Source: Woeseiaceae bacterium (GTDB lineage Bacteria; Pseudomonadota; Gammaproteobacteria; Steroidobacterales; Woeseiaceae). Taken from it: a stretch of 50,745 bases of DNA. The DNA lies in assembly GCA_028277185.1 (NCBI GenBank), contig JANQGQ010000034.1, positions 1-50,745 on the forward strand, read 5' to 3'. Below the pieces are notes generated by a model that saw nothing but the letters and a program-made list of their open reading frames with translations, was not told the DNA's origin and ran no database searches. The position numbers and the translations under genes were made by a program. Shown here piece by piece: positions 20,100 through 29,090 of this stretch; the first letter of the stretch is position 1, and each line of letters starts with the position of its first letter.

Positions 20100-20261
20100 T
20101 AGTACCCTGTCCCGTTAATTCGTTGAACCACTCGCCGCGTCTTTTTGCGTCTGGCGGCGTTGCGGCTCCTCGCCATAGCGCGCTATGACTCGTCGCCGCG
20201 CCTTGCCAGCCACAAAAATCCGCTGCCGACTGGTTCAACGAATTGACGGGACAGGACACTA
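20100..20261. repeat. Palindromic MITE-like element, about 162 bases
   Basis: The outer arms TAGTACCCTGTCCCG and its near complement CGGGACAGGACACTA frame a longer inverted repeat, with GTTAATTCGTTGAACCA facing TGGTTCAACGAATTGAC. The interior continues as an imperfect palindrome around a centre CATAGCGCGCTATG at about 20174-20187. It has no coding capacity and lies between two divergent genes. The layout fits a miniature inverted-repeat element or a large REP-type structure. A solo end of the same sequence lies at 15025-15039. Confidence 0.8.
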
Positions 20262-20352
20262 GTGAACTCACACTCCGGTTTCTGGTAGGTTCGCATACCG
20301 ACCGGTTTACCGGCCAGTCCCACGCCATCGGTCCATATCGGGAGAGTGTTCG

Positions 20353-22755
20353 TTGATCAATCGTTTTGTGAGCGGCGCCTCGAGCGTCGCGGTTCTCGCT
20401 TTTCTCACTGCGCCCGTCACTCTGGCGGAGCCGCGGATCATCAAGCCCGGTCCGCCGGGGGCACCGGTCGAAACGCTGAGCGCCGAAGAGGCCACGGCCA
20501 TCGCCGATACACGCTATTCGGCGGACGATGCCCGCTTCATGCGCGACATGATCCCGCACCATCACCAGGCGGTCGAGATGGCGGCGCTCGTCGGAGAGCG
20601 GACGAACAATCCGGAGCTGATCGACATCGCCAGCCGCATCGACGCCGCGCAGGCCGACGAGATTCGCTTCATGCAGGACTGGCTTGCCGAGCGCGGCGAA
20701 CCGGTGCCCGATCCCACCGCGCATCATCACATGCACACGTCGCACGAGATGGCCGGCATGGCGACGCCTGAACAAATGGATGCGCTGGCGGCAGCCGAAG
20801 GGATCGATTTCGACCGGCTCTTCCTGCAGCTGATGATCCGCCACCACGACGGCGCCGTGACGATGGTCGATGAGCTGCTCGAGCAGCCCGGGTCCGCCTA
20901 CGATCCGGTGCTGTTCGAGTTCACGTCGGATATCGTCAACGATCAGACGGCTGAAATCGAGCGCATGAACGAGATGCTCGTCGGCCTCTCGGACGATCCG
21001 CGCGCGGGGCTTGCCGCCGGCTTTGACGATGCGGGCGTCGCGATCAGCAACCTCGAGCTGGTCGCCTCGCTGCCGAGACCGCCGGGTTTTTTCGATCCGG
21101 GGAATCCTTCAGATCTGCCGTCGCACCGCCACCTTCCCACGGACGATGCTGCCGAGGACAGCGACGAGGCAGAGGCCGGCGCGGGCCAGGAAGAAGACAA
21201 GTCCCGGTCGCCTCTGTTGAGCTTCGCAAACACGGATATGGCCTTCGCCGACGACGTGCTCGTCGCCGGCAACTATCACGGCTTCAACGTCTATCGCCTG
21301 AGCGCCGGGGCGGCGCCCGCGCTCGTGAGCTCCGTGGTTTGTCCGGGCGGGCAGGGAGACGTGTCGATCGTCGGCGACCTCCTGATCATGTCGGTCGAAC
21401 AAACGCGCGGCCGCCTCGATTGCGGTCTCGACGGTGTCGACGAGGACGTCAGCGCCGATCGCTTCCGCGGGCTGCGGATTTTCGACATAAGCGACCTCGG
21501 GCAGCCGCGGCAGGTTGGTGCCGTGCAGACCTGCCGCGGTTCGCATACGCATTCCGTGGTCTCCGGTCCCGGCGACGACGGCATGATCGTCGTGTACAAC
21601 TCCGGAACGGCCCAGATCCGCGAGTCGGAGGAGATGCCGAGCTGTTTCAACGAGCTGCCCGGCGACCCGCGGACGGCGCTGTTCCGCATCGACGTCATCG
21701 AAATCCCTGTCGACGACCCGTCCAGGGCGCGGATCGTCGACAGCCCGGCCGTCTTTGCGGATACGGGAACCGGTGCGCTGGCCGGTCTGTGGCGTGGCGG
21801 CGACCATGGGGACGAGACGCAGGAGACCAGACAAACCGATCACTGTCATGACATCACGGTGTTCCCTGAGAAAGCCATCGCGGCCGGCGCCTGTTCCGGG
21901 AACGGTATCCTGTTCGACATTACGGATCCGAGGAAGCCACAGCGAATCCACGCGGTAGTCGATCCGGGTTTTGCGTACTGGCACTCGGCCACGTTCAACA
22001 ACGACGGAACGAAGGTCATATTCACGGACGAGTGGGGCGGTGGCGTGCGGCCGCGCTGCCGCGCGCACGATCCGATGACCTGGGGCGCCAACGCGATCTA
22101 CGACATCGTCGACGGCAAGCTCGAGTTTCGGAGTTACTTCAAGCTGCCCGCACCGCAGGTCGAGCAGGAAAACTGTGTCGCCCACAACGGCTCGATTGTT
22201 CCGGTGCCCGGCCGCGACCTGTTCGTGCAGTCATGGTACCAGGGCGGGCTGACCGTCATGGACTTCACCGATTCCGCAAACCCGGTAGAGATCGCGTACT
22301 TCGATCGTGGGCCGATTGACGAAGAAGAACTGGTGGCCGGCGGCTTCTGGTCGAGCTACTGGTACGACGGCCACATCTACGCCACCGAAATCGTCCGCGG
22401 TCTCGACGTTTTGACGCTCCAGCCCAGCGAGTTCGTAACGGCGAACGAGATCGCGGCGGCGGGTCTGGCGGATCAGGGCCGGGCTTTCAATCCGCAGCAG
22501 CAGTTCGCGGTCACCTGGCCAGCAGCTCCCGCGATTGCCCGCGCGTATCTGGACCAGCTGGTCCGCGCGGAGTCCTTGACGGACCGCGCGGCGGGCGAGT
22601 TGACGGCGGCGCTCGACCAGGCCGAAGCGGTCGCCGATTCCGGAGGCCGGGATCGTGCGCTCAGCCGGACGCTCAGGCAACTGGCGGCGGACGTCGCCGC
22701 CGATTCCTCCGCGCTTGCAGACACCCTCGAAGCGATTGCGGCGTCGATTCGCTAG
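20353..22755 (+). CDS. Secreted DUF305 protein fused to an LVIVD-repeat beta-propeller
   Basis: The 800-residue protein has a signal peptide ending at APVTLA (about residue 25). Residues 55-195 form a DUF305 domain with the paired histidine motifs RDMIPHHHQAVEMA and LMIRHHDGAVTMV, plus a His/Met-rich linker (AHHHMHTSHEMAGM). DUF305 proteins are often linked to copper handling. An acidic low-complexity linker follows, and from about 290 on come LVIVD-type repeats (VLVAGNYHGFNVYRL, FRGLRIFDISDLGQP, ILFDITDPRKPQRIH), expected to form a periplasmic beta-propeller. The last 80 residues are helical. The start is a TTG with GGAGAG 6 bases upstream. Periplasmic metal handling is inferred from the His/Met motifs only. 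Confidence 0.85.
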   Translation: MINRFVSGASSVAVLAFLTAPVTLAEPRIIKPGPPGAPVETLSAEEATAIADTRYSADDARFMRDMIPHHHQAVEMAALVGERTNNPELIDIASRIDAAQADEIRFMQDWLAERGEPVPDPTAHHHMHTSHEMAGMATPEQMDALAAAEGIDFDRLFLQLMIRHHDGAVTMVDELLEQPGSAYDPVLFEFTSDIVNDQTAEIERMNEMLVGLSDDPRAGLAAGFDDAGVAISNLELVASLPRPPGFFDPGNPSDLPSHRHLPTDDAAEDSDEAEAGAGQEEDKSRSPLLSFANTDMAFADDVLVAGNYHGFNVYRLSAGAAPALVSSVVCPGGQGDVSIVGDLLIMSVEQTRGRLDCGLDGVDEDVSADRFRGLRIFDISDLGQPRQVGAVQTCRGSHTHSVVSGPGDDGMIVVYNSGTAQIRESEEMPSCFNELPGDPRTALFRIDVIEIPVDDPSRARIVDSPAVFADTGTGALAGLWRGGDHGDETQETRQTDHCHDITVFPEKAIAAGACSGNGILFDITDPRKPQRIHAVVDPGFAYWHSATFNNDGTKVIFTDEWGGGVRPRCRAHDPMTWGANAIYDIVDGKLEFRSYFKLPAPQVEQENCVAHNGSIVPVPGRDLFVQSWYQGGLTVMDFTDSANPVEIAYFDRGPIDEEELVAGGFWSSYWYDGHIYATEIVRGLDVLTLQPSEFVTANEIAAAGLADQGRAFNPQQQFAVTWPAAPAIARAYLDQLVRAESLTDRAAGELTAALDQAEAVADSGGRDRALSRTLRQLAADVAADSSALADTLEAIAASIR

Positions 22756-22831
22756 AAGACCGGCGAGCGGCGATTGCGGGCGAGTCATGACAGTGCGTAT
22801 GCTTGATCGAAACTGCGTCCCGGAGTCTCCT

Positions 22832-23665
22832 ATGAAGTCCCAGGTACTGATCGCCTCACTGATCGCCATCCTCGCAGCGCCGGCGTTTGCCGAGACGGCC
22901 CGCCACGTGACTGTAGAGGTCAATTCGGGCGGCGCCGCAGAGAGCTATAACGTCATGACGGCCGACGATCTTGGCAATCTGCGGATCGAGTCGTATTCAG
23001 CGGCTGGCGACGCGGCTGCTTCGATCGTGCCTGAGCGGCTCCAGAACAAGATGATCTTCCAGGCAAGCGACGAACGCCTGCTCCTGTTCGATCGCGGGCA
23101 GTGTCAGGAACTCAGCGGCGATCTGTCATCGATGCCGGGCATGCCCGCGGGCGGAATGGACGAGGTACGGCAGCAGGTTGCCGAGGCCCAGGCCGAAATG
23201 CAGGCGATGCTCGAGGAGATGCGCCAGCAGGATCCGGCGATGGCGAAGATGATCGAAGAACAGATGAAGGCCCGGATGGGCGGGGCGATGATGGGCGAAC
23301 CGCCGCCGGGGCGGGTCGTCGCCACGACCGGAGATTCGCGCCGCATCGGGGACTACGAAACGCAGGCGTTCGAAATCCGGGTCGAGGGCAGCGACGCCGT
23401 CGAGAGCACGGTATGGGCAGCGGACCTCGACGCGGTCGATGGCGGGTTCATCGTCAACAACGCCATGATCGGTATGTTCGAGTTGTTTCGGGACATGATG
23501 GAGCAGGCGGGTGTCGGTGATCTGTTCGCTACCGGCATGAGCGCCGAGGTCGTCGAGAAGATGGAGAACTACTACGCCGTCGAAACCGAGCATGCCGACG
23601 GCGCGACGCGGCTGGTCAGTGCGGAAACGGGCGTTCCGGCGGACTTCTTTCCCGCCTGCAACTGA
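22832..23665 (+). CDS. Secreted protein of unknown function
   Basis: The 277-residue product begins with a clear Sec signal peptide (MKSQVLIASLIAILAAPAFA). The middle (residues about 108-155) is strongly helical and Met/Gln/Glu-rich (VAEAQAEMQAMLEEM, MAKMIEEQMKARM). The flanks look like beta-rich domains (ESTVWAADLDAVDGGFIV). No family was recognised with confidence; a DUF4412-like domain is a loose possibility. The ATG at 22832 has GGAG upstream; the frame is open earlier but without a signal peptide. It follows the DUF305 gene by 76 bases on the same strand and may share its periplasmic location. Confidence 0.75.
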   Translation: MKSQVLIASLIAILAAPAFAETARHVTVEVNSGGAAESYNVMTADDLGNLRIESYSAAGDAAASIVPERLQNKMIFQASDERLLLFDRGQCQELSGDLSSMPGMPAGGMDEVRQQVAEAQAEMQAMLEEMRQQDPAMAKMIEEQMKARMGGAMMGEPPPGRVVATTGDSRRIGDYETQAFEIRVEGSDAVESTVWAADLDAVDGGFIVNNAMIGMFELFRDMMEQAGVGDLFATGMSAEVVEKMENYYAVETEHADGATRLVSAETGVPADFFPACN

Positions 23666-23687
23666 CGGCCCGCGCGCTCCGGACCGG

Positions 23688-24572
23688 CTAGTGCACGCGG
23701 CCTAAATACTTGTCCAGGTCGGCGGCGAAGTTGCGCAGCGTCCCCGTCAACAGCACGAACGCGCTGTCGAACGCGACGAGCGGGTCGCCCGGCTCATCGT
23801 CGGCTTCGTCGCCGACGAACTTGAGCTTGGTGACGGTTCCGTCGAGGTCGAGTACGCAGCTCATGAGGTTGTCGTACTGCACAGCGAGGTGCGTCAGCCG
23901 CATGCCGTCGGCGACGTGTCTGCGGATGGATGGGTCGCTAAGGTCGAAGTTGCTCCAGCGGACGTTCGCGCGCGAGTCCTTGAGGTCCTGCATCCGGCAT
24001 TCCGTGCCCGCCGCGAACTGCCGCGGAGCGTCGCCGAACAGAATTTTGCTCAGAAAGACCTCGATCGGTTCCCGGAACGCCAGAGGCTGAATCGTCAGGC
24101 CGTCGATCGAGGCGTTGAGGCGCCGGAGAAAGCGCTCTGCGTTAGCCTCCTGCGCCGAATCGATCGCAATCAGACTTCGCCCGTAGTCGACATAGCCCAG
24201 AATTCGCTCCGATTTCAGCATCGCCTTCGGCAGCAGTTCGTCCCGCGCCTCTGCCTTGAGGCGCCGCTTTTCGGCCGTCGTCGGTGCCTCACCCGTCCGC
24301 TGCCGAAAGGCATCTATCCGCTGCTCGAGTTCCTCTTTGATCGCGGCTGCCGGGAGAATGCGCGACTGACTGCGCAGCCGAAGCAGGTCGGCGCCGTTCA
24401 CCCGTCGCGCGAGACTGCCGCCGGCGTCGGGGTAGACGGCCTCCCAGCCATTGCTGCGCTCCGTCAGCGGTCCGCAGGGTTTGAATGCACCGGTTTCGAG
24501 CAACTCGGACAGCCGATCGTCGGATTCCGGCCACGCGCCGTCGAAGCGATACCAGCGGATACTGCGAAACAT
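23688..24572 (-). CDS. rdgC: Recombination-associated protein RdgC
   Basis: The 294-residue protein starts MFRSIRWYRFDGAWPES, then has FKPCGPLTERSNGWEAVYP, KEELEQRIDAF and EARDELLPKAMLKSERILGYVD, a series diagnostic of RdgC (about 300 residues in E. coli). RdgC forms a ring-shaped dimer that binds DNA without strong sequence preference and restrains RecA-driven recombination. The frame is open to 24689, but the ATG at 24572 matches the family start. It stands alone on the minus strand between the secreted-protein gene and the exporter operon. Confidence 0.94.
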   Translation of the reverse strand: MFRSIRWYRFDGAWPESDDRLSELLETGAFKPCGPLTERSNGWEAVYPDAGGSLARRVNGADLLRLRSQSRILPAAAIKEELEQRIDAFRQRTGEAPTTAEKRRLKAEARDELLPKAMLKSERILGYVDYGRSLIAIDSAQEANAERFLRRLNASIDGLTIQPLAFREPIEVFLSKILFGDAPRQFAAGTECRMQDLKDSRANVRWSNFDLSDPSIRRHVADGMRLTHLAVQYDNLMSCVLDLDGTVTKLKFVGDEADDEPGDPLVAFDSAFVLLTGTLRNFAADLDKYLGRVH

Positions 24573-24791
24573 GGGGGCTTCCGGCTCAAAGGGTCGCGCA
24601 GTATCGAGCCTCCGCCACCGCTTGTCACTCTTGCGTTCCGGGGCAGCCTCTGTTCCACGATATTCGCGATTGAGAGCCGGATCGGCCAAAATCGCAGTGT
24701 TTCTTAATGTAACGGTAAACGCGGCTCGGCAGTTTTGCCGCGAACTGCCCTTACACTCAAGGGCTTAGCAGCGGAGGCATCCGGGACCGCT

Positions 24792-26558
24792 ATGAGTGAT
24801 CAGGCACTGACCAAGAACGTTTCCGTCGCGGAGGTGTTCTCCTACTTCGGCTCCATTCTCGGCGCCGAGCGCAACTATTACGTGCTCGCCGTCGTCTACG
24901 GCCTCGGTATCAGCGCGCTGTCCCTGGCGCTGCCGATTTCGGTCCAGATGCTCGTCAACACGGTCGCTAATACCGGCCTCACGACGCCGTTGCTGGTGCT
25001 TTCCGTGTCCCTGTTCGTGCTTCTGCTGTCGGCGGGCCTGCTCAACGCGCTGCGGATTCACCTTATGGATCTCTTCGGACGGCGCTTTTACGCGCGCATG
25101 GTCTCCGAAATCGCCTTGCGGTCCGTGTACGCGCTGAACCCGTTCTTCCAGGACTACAACAAGGGCAGTCTGTTCAATCGCTACTTCGACATTCTCATCG
25201 TCCAGAAGGCCTTACCCAACATCCTGGTCGGCGGCTTCACGGTCGTCTTGCAGGCTGCGTTCGGCTTCATTCTCGTGTCGATGTACCACCCTCTCTTCCT
25301 GGGTTTCAATCTCGTCGTCATCTTGCTGATCTGGGTGATCTGGCTGCTCTGGGGCGGCCGCGCCATTCGCAGTGCCGTCGAGGTGTCGCACAGAAAGCAC
25401 GCGGCCGCCGCGTGGCTCGAGGGTCTCGGCGCGTCGAACGGCTTCTTCAAGTCGGAGCGCCACATCGCCGAAGCGCTGAGCCGCACCGACGCCGTGACCA
25501 GCGATTACATCGAGAAGCACCAGAAGCACTTCCGGCACCATTTCTCGCAAACGCTGTGCTTCCTGTTTCTGTATGCGGTCGCGAGTGCGGGCCTGTTGGG
25601 TCTGGGCGGCTGGCTCGTCATCCAGGGCCAGCTTTCGCTCGGTCAGCTCGTCGCGGCTGAGCTCGTCCTGTCGGCCGTCTTCTTCGGTCTCTCGCAGTTC
25701 GGCACGTATCTGGCCCAGTTCTACGAACTCTGCGCCGCACTCGACGAGTTGTCGCTGTTCTACGGCGTGGAGCAGGAGGAGCCGGAGGAGTTCGCCGAAC
25801 CGTTCGAGGGTGACGCGTCGATCGAGTTCGTCAATGCGCGCGGCGATGCACGAGGTCTCGTGACGACGCTGAATTTCTCGATCCGCAGCGGCGCGCGGGT
25901 GCTGGGGATGGCGGAGACGCACGGCGTGCAGCGCGAAGTCACGAACTTCCTGAAGAGACACATACTCCCGGCAAGCGGCTACGTGACGCTCGGTGGCAAC
26001 GACATTGCCGGCATCCAGGCGCACGCGCTCAGGCAGCAGATCATCGTCCTCGATCGTCCCAACGCCATCGAGATGACGATCCGCGCCTACCTCAAGCTCA
26101 GCGGCGACGACGCATCCGCGCAGCGCATTCTCGAAGCGCTGCGCACCGTCGGACTCGAAACCTCGATCAGCCAGCTCGAGGACGGCCTGGATACCCGCGT
26201 GGCGGCGACGGGCTGGCCACTCACCATTACGGAGACCATGCAGCTCAAGCTGGCGGCGGCGATCATTGCGCGCCCGCGGGTGCTCGTGCTTGGCCAGCTC
26301 TTCGACACGATGACCGACGATCTGCTGGAGCGTTCTCTGGACTTACTCCAAAGCGAAGGGCAGACGACGATCATCTACTTTTCCAGCCGCCCGCGGGACC
26401 TCGGTTTCGATACGTTCCTGCATCTCGGCTACGCCGACCAGCAGATGTTCTCCACATACGATGAACTCTGCGAGTTCGCGGACGGCGCGTATTGCGGCGA
26501 TCCCGAGGGCGAACCGTTGACGGAGACCGACACGACAAAGCTCGTGCCGGCCATGTAG
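24792..26558 (+). CDS. ABC exporter-like membrane protein with degenerate nucleotide-binding domain
   Basis: The 588-residue protein has the layout of a type I secretion half-transporter: about six membrane segments in residues 25-320 and an ABC-like domain from about 340 to 560. The exporter fold is recognisable (NFSIRSGARVLGM before the P-loop position, LEDGLDTRVAATGWPLT before the signature), but the catalytic motifs are gone. The P-loop position (about 370-385) reads AETHGVQREVTNF with no GKS/T; the LSGGQ position (about 477-484) reads LTITETMQ; Walker B reads VLVLGQLFD with Gly and Gln in place of Asp-Glu; the switch His is replaced in IIYFSSRP. The domain is intact in length, so it is maintained, not decaying. 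It heads an operon with HlyD- and TolC-type genes. Confidence 0.88.
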   Translation: MSDQALTKNVSVAEVFSYFGSILGAERNYYVLAVVYGLGISALSLALPISVQMLVNTVANTGLTTPLLVLSVSLFVLLLSAGLLNALRIHLMDLFGRRFYARMVSEIALRSVYALNPFFQDYNKGSLFNRYFDILIVQKALPNILVGGFTVVLQAAFGFILVSMYHPLFLGFNLVVILLIWVIWLLWGGRAIRSAVEVSHRKHAAAAWLEGLGASNGFFKSERHIAEALSRTDAVTSDYIEKHQKHFRHHFSQTLCFLFLYAVASAGLLGLGGWLVIQGQLSLGQLVAAELVLSAVFFGLSQFGTYLAQFYELCAALDELSLFYGVEQEEPEEFAEPFEGDASIEFVNARGDARGLVTTLNFSIRSGARVLGMAETHGVQREVTNFLKRHILPASGYVTLGGNDIAGIQAHALRQQIIVLDRPNAIEMTIRAYLKLSGDDASAQRILEALRTVGLETSISQLEDGLDTRVAATGWPLTITETMQLKLAAAIIARPRVLVLGQLFDTMTDDLLERSLDLLQSEGQTTIIYFSSRPRDLGFDTFLHLGYADQQMFSTYDELCEFADGAYCGDPEGEPLTETDTTKLVPAM

Positions 26559-26565
26559 GTGTTCC

Positions 26566-27606
26566 ATGGCGTATCGTGAGCAGGACATTGGCTATTTCAA
26601 GACGCTCGAGGCGCAGCGCGTTCCGCGCGTCATGCGCGCCGTCGGCTGGATCATTCTGGTCGGCGTGATGATGGCCGTGGCGTTTTTGACGTTCACGCCC
26701 TGGACGCAGACGACCTCGGGATTCGGCGCGGTCACCGCGCTCAATCCGAACGACCGGCTGCAGGAGATCAACGCGCTCGTTCCCGGGCGGATTTCCGAGT
26801 GGTACGTGCGTGACGGCAGCCACGTTGACGTGGGCGACCCGATCGTCGAGATTGTCGACATCGACCCGCAGCTCCTGACGCGTCTCCAGGCCGAGCGAAG
26901 TCAGGTGGTCGCGAAAGTGGAGGCCGCCGAGACAGCCGTTCAAACGGCCGAGATCGACCTGCGCCGCATGGAGGAACTCTTCAACGAGGGACTCGCGGCC
27001 CGCCGTGAGTACGAGCAGGCCCAAATCCGGGTCGAAGAGCTTCGCGCGCGGGTGGCCGAGGCCGCGGCGGAGCTGACGCGCGCCGACGTCAATCTTTCGC
27101 GTCAGTCCGTGCAGATCGTTCGCGCGCCGCGCGACGGCGTCATTCTGCGGGTGTTCGCCGGCGATGCCGCGACCTTCGTGCGCGCCGGCGACGTCGTGGC
27201 GACCTTCGTGCCCGACAACGCCGAGCGCGCGGTCGAGCTGTTCATCGACGGTCGCGACGTTGCGCTCGTGAGCGAGGGCGCGGAGGTGAGGCTGCAGTTC
27301 GAAGGCTGGCCTGCCGTGCAGTTCAGCGGCTGGCCGTCGCTCGCCATCGGGACCTTCGGCGGACGCGTTTCGGCCGTGGACCCGTCGGCACAAACCAACG
27401 GCCGGTTTCGGGTGCTGGTGACCGAGGAAACCATCGACACGCCGCCATGGCCCAACGAGCGCTTCGTGCGCTTCGGTTCGACGGCGCGGGGCTGGGTGCT
27501 GCTGGAGGAAGTGTCGATCGGCTACGAGTTGTGGCGCCAGATGAACAACTTCCCCGCCGAACTGCCGGGTGTCGGCGATACGCCGCAACTGAGGCCCCAA
27601 ACGTGA
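26566..27606 (+). CDS. HlyD-family periplasmic adaptor
   Basis: The 346-residue product has one N-terminal membrane anchor (about 23-45, VGWIILVGVMMAVAFLTF), a biotinyl-lipoyl-like half (LVPGRISEWYVRDGSHVDVGDPI), a coiled-coil hairpin (about 108-185, rich in Glu/Ala/Arg), the second lipoyl half (IVRAPRDGVILRVFAGDAATFVRAG) and a beta-barrel region. This is the standard adaptor joining an inner-membrane exporter to a TolC channel. Its start is 7 bases after the ABC gene and its stop overlaps the TolC-type start by 4 bases, so the three are surely one operon. The adaptor itself looks ordinary, in contrast to its ABC partner. Confidence 0.92.
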   Translation: MAYREQDIGYFKTLEAQRVPRVMRAVGWIILVGVMMAVAFLTFTPWTQTTSGFGAVTALNPNDRLQEINALVPGRISEWYVRDGSHVDVGDPIVEIVDIDPQLLTRLQAERSQVVAKVEAAETAVQTAEIDLRRMEELFNEGLAARREYEQAQIRVEELRARVAEAAAELTRADVNLSRQSVQIVRAPRDGVILRVFAGDAATFVRAGDVVATFVPDNAERAVELFIDGRDVALVSEGAEVRLQFEGWPAVQFSGWPSLAIGTFGGRVSAVDPSAQTNGRFRVLVTEETIDTPPWPNERFVRFGSTARGWVLLEEVSIGYELWRQMNNFPAELPGVGDTPQLRPQT

Positions 27607-29027
27607 AGCAAACCCTCGCGGGTGGCTTGCTGCTGTTGTCCCTGCTTGCCCCGTCTGCCTTCGCGGACGAAGCCGCGGCGCTCGAACTCGACGCGGTGCT
27701 GGCGTCGTCGGCGACCCACTTTCCGGGAATCCTCAGAAGCCTCGCGGCAAGACGGGCCGTCGAAGGCAGAAACCTCGAGGTCGAAGGCGCGTTCGATCTG
27801 GTCTTTGCGGCGGACGGCTTCAGCCGCCTGAGCGGGTTTTACGACGGCACGGCCGCCGAGGGGACCGTCAGGCAGCGCGTGCGACCGCTGGGTGCGAGTT
27901 TCTACGCCGGTTACAAGCTATCCGACGGCACGTTTCCGATCTACGAGGACATCGCATTCACCAACACGGGTGGCGCGCTGAAAGTCGGCGTTCTCTTTTC
28001 GCTGATGCGGGATCGTGAAATCGACCTGGCGCGCTTCAGTGAGCGCGACGCTCGTCTGGAGCTGCGCGAAGCGGACCTCGACGTGTTGCTCACCCGCATC
28101 GGCGTCCAGCAGCGCGCACTGATTGCCTACTGGCGCTGGGTGACGCACGGACGCAAGCTCCGCGTCTACGAAAACCTCCTCCGGATCGCGCTGGAGCGCC
28201 AGGACGGACTGGAGGAGCAGGTGCGCCGGGGTGCGCTGGCGAATATCTTTCTCACGGAGAACCTGCAGAACATCACGCGACGGCAATCGCTCGTGACCGC
28301 CGCGGAGCGGAACGTGGCGGTAGCGGCCAACGAGCTGTCGCTGTTCTACCGCGACGGCGCGGGCGTCCCGCGCGTGCCGGTCGAAGCGGAGCTGCCGCCC
28401 GGCGTCGCGCTGAACGAGGTCGACGATCTCGCCGTCGCCGATGAGTTCGCCGTCTCCGAGGCGCTGGCGAGACGTCCCGAACTTGCGCTGTTGCGGACCG
28501 CGATCGAGCGCGAGCAGAATCGGCTCCTGCTGCGCCGCAACGACCTCAAGCCGCGTCTCGATTTCAACGTCGAGGCCCAGTCCGGCCTCGGCAGCATCGC
28601 CGAGGGCGGGCCTTCCCGCGATTCCGACGACACGATCGTCGGCTTCACGTTCTCGGTACCTTTCCAGCAGCGCGCCGAACGCGGGCGCCTGCAGCAGAGT
28701 CTCGCGGCGCTCGACGCAAGGCTGGAAGAGCAGCGACTCACGGAAGAGCAGATCCAGCTCGAGGTTCGTAACGTGCTGCTGAACCTGCGCGTGTCGCGGG
28801 AGCTCCTGCTGCTGGCGGCGCAGGAAGTCCAGCAATCCGAGATCATGCGTGCGGCCGAGCTGCGCCGCTTCCAGAGCGGTGCGAGCGACTTCTTTCTCGT
28901 CAACGTCCGCGAAGAGACAGCGGCGGATGCGCGGATCAGGCTGCTCGAGGCTGAGCTGAACACGCGCGTCGCCCGTGCCAACTACGACGCGGCGACGGTC
29001 GATCTGGGCAGACTGGGTCTGGACTGA
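27603..29027 (+). CDS. TolC-family outer-membrane channel protein
   Basis: The 474-residue protein starts with a GTG that overlaps the HlyD stop (GTGA) and has a signal peptide ending at PSAFADE. The rest is the duplicated helical TolC layout: long Leu/Arg/Glu-rich helices (ARRPELALLRTAIEREQNRLLLRR; RLTEEQIQLEVRNVLLNL) alternating with short beta segments (FTFSVPF). It would form the outer-membrane duct of the exporter. No toxin or adhesin cargo gene with RTX repeats is present next to it; the next gene is a small Sec-secreted protein 63 bases downstream. Confidence 0.92.
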   Translation: MKQTLAGGLLLLSLLAPSAFADEAAALELDAVLASSATHFPGILRSLAARRAVEGRNLEVEGAFDLVFAADGFSRLSGFYDGTAAEGTVRQRVRPLGASFYAGYKLSDGTFPIYEDIAFTNTGGALKVGVLFSLMRDREIDLARFSERDARLELREADLDVLLTRIGVQQRALIAYWRWVTHGRKLRVYENLLRIALERQDGLEEQVRRGALANIFLTENLQNITRRQSLVTAAERNVAVAANELSLFYRDGAGVPRVPVEAELPPGVALNEVDDLAVADEFAVSEALARRPELALLRTAIEREQNRLLLRRNDLKPRLDFNVEAQSGLGSIAEGGPSRDSDDTIVGFTFSVPFQQRAERGRLQQSLAALDARLEEQRLTEEQIQLEVRNVLLNLRVSRELLLLAAQEVQQSEIMRAAELRRFQSGASDFFLVNVREETAADARIRLLEAELNTRVARANYDAATVDLGRLGLD

Positions 29028-29090
29028 TTTTCGCGAACTTCCGAGGCCGGTTGGTGCCAAACCAATGGAGGGTGAGCGGAGGTTCCCGGC

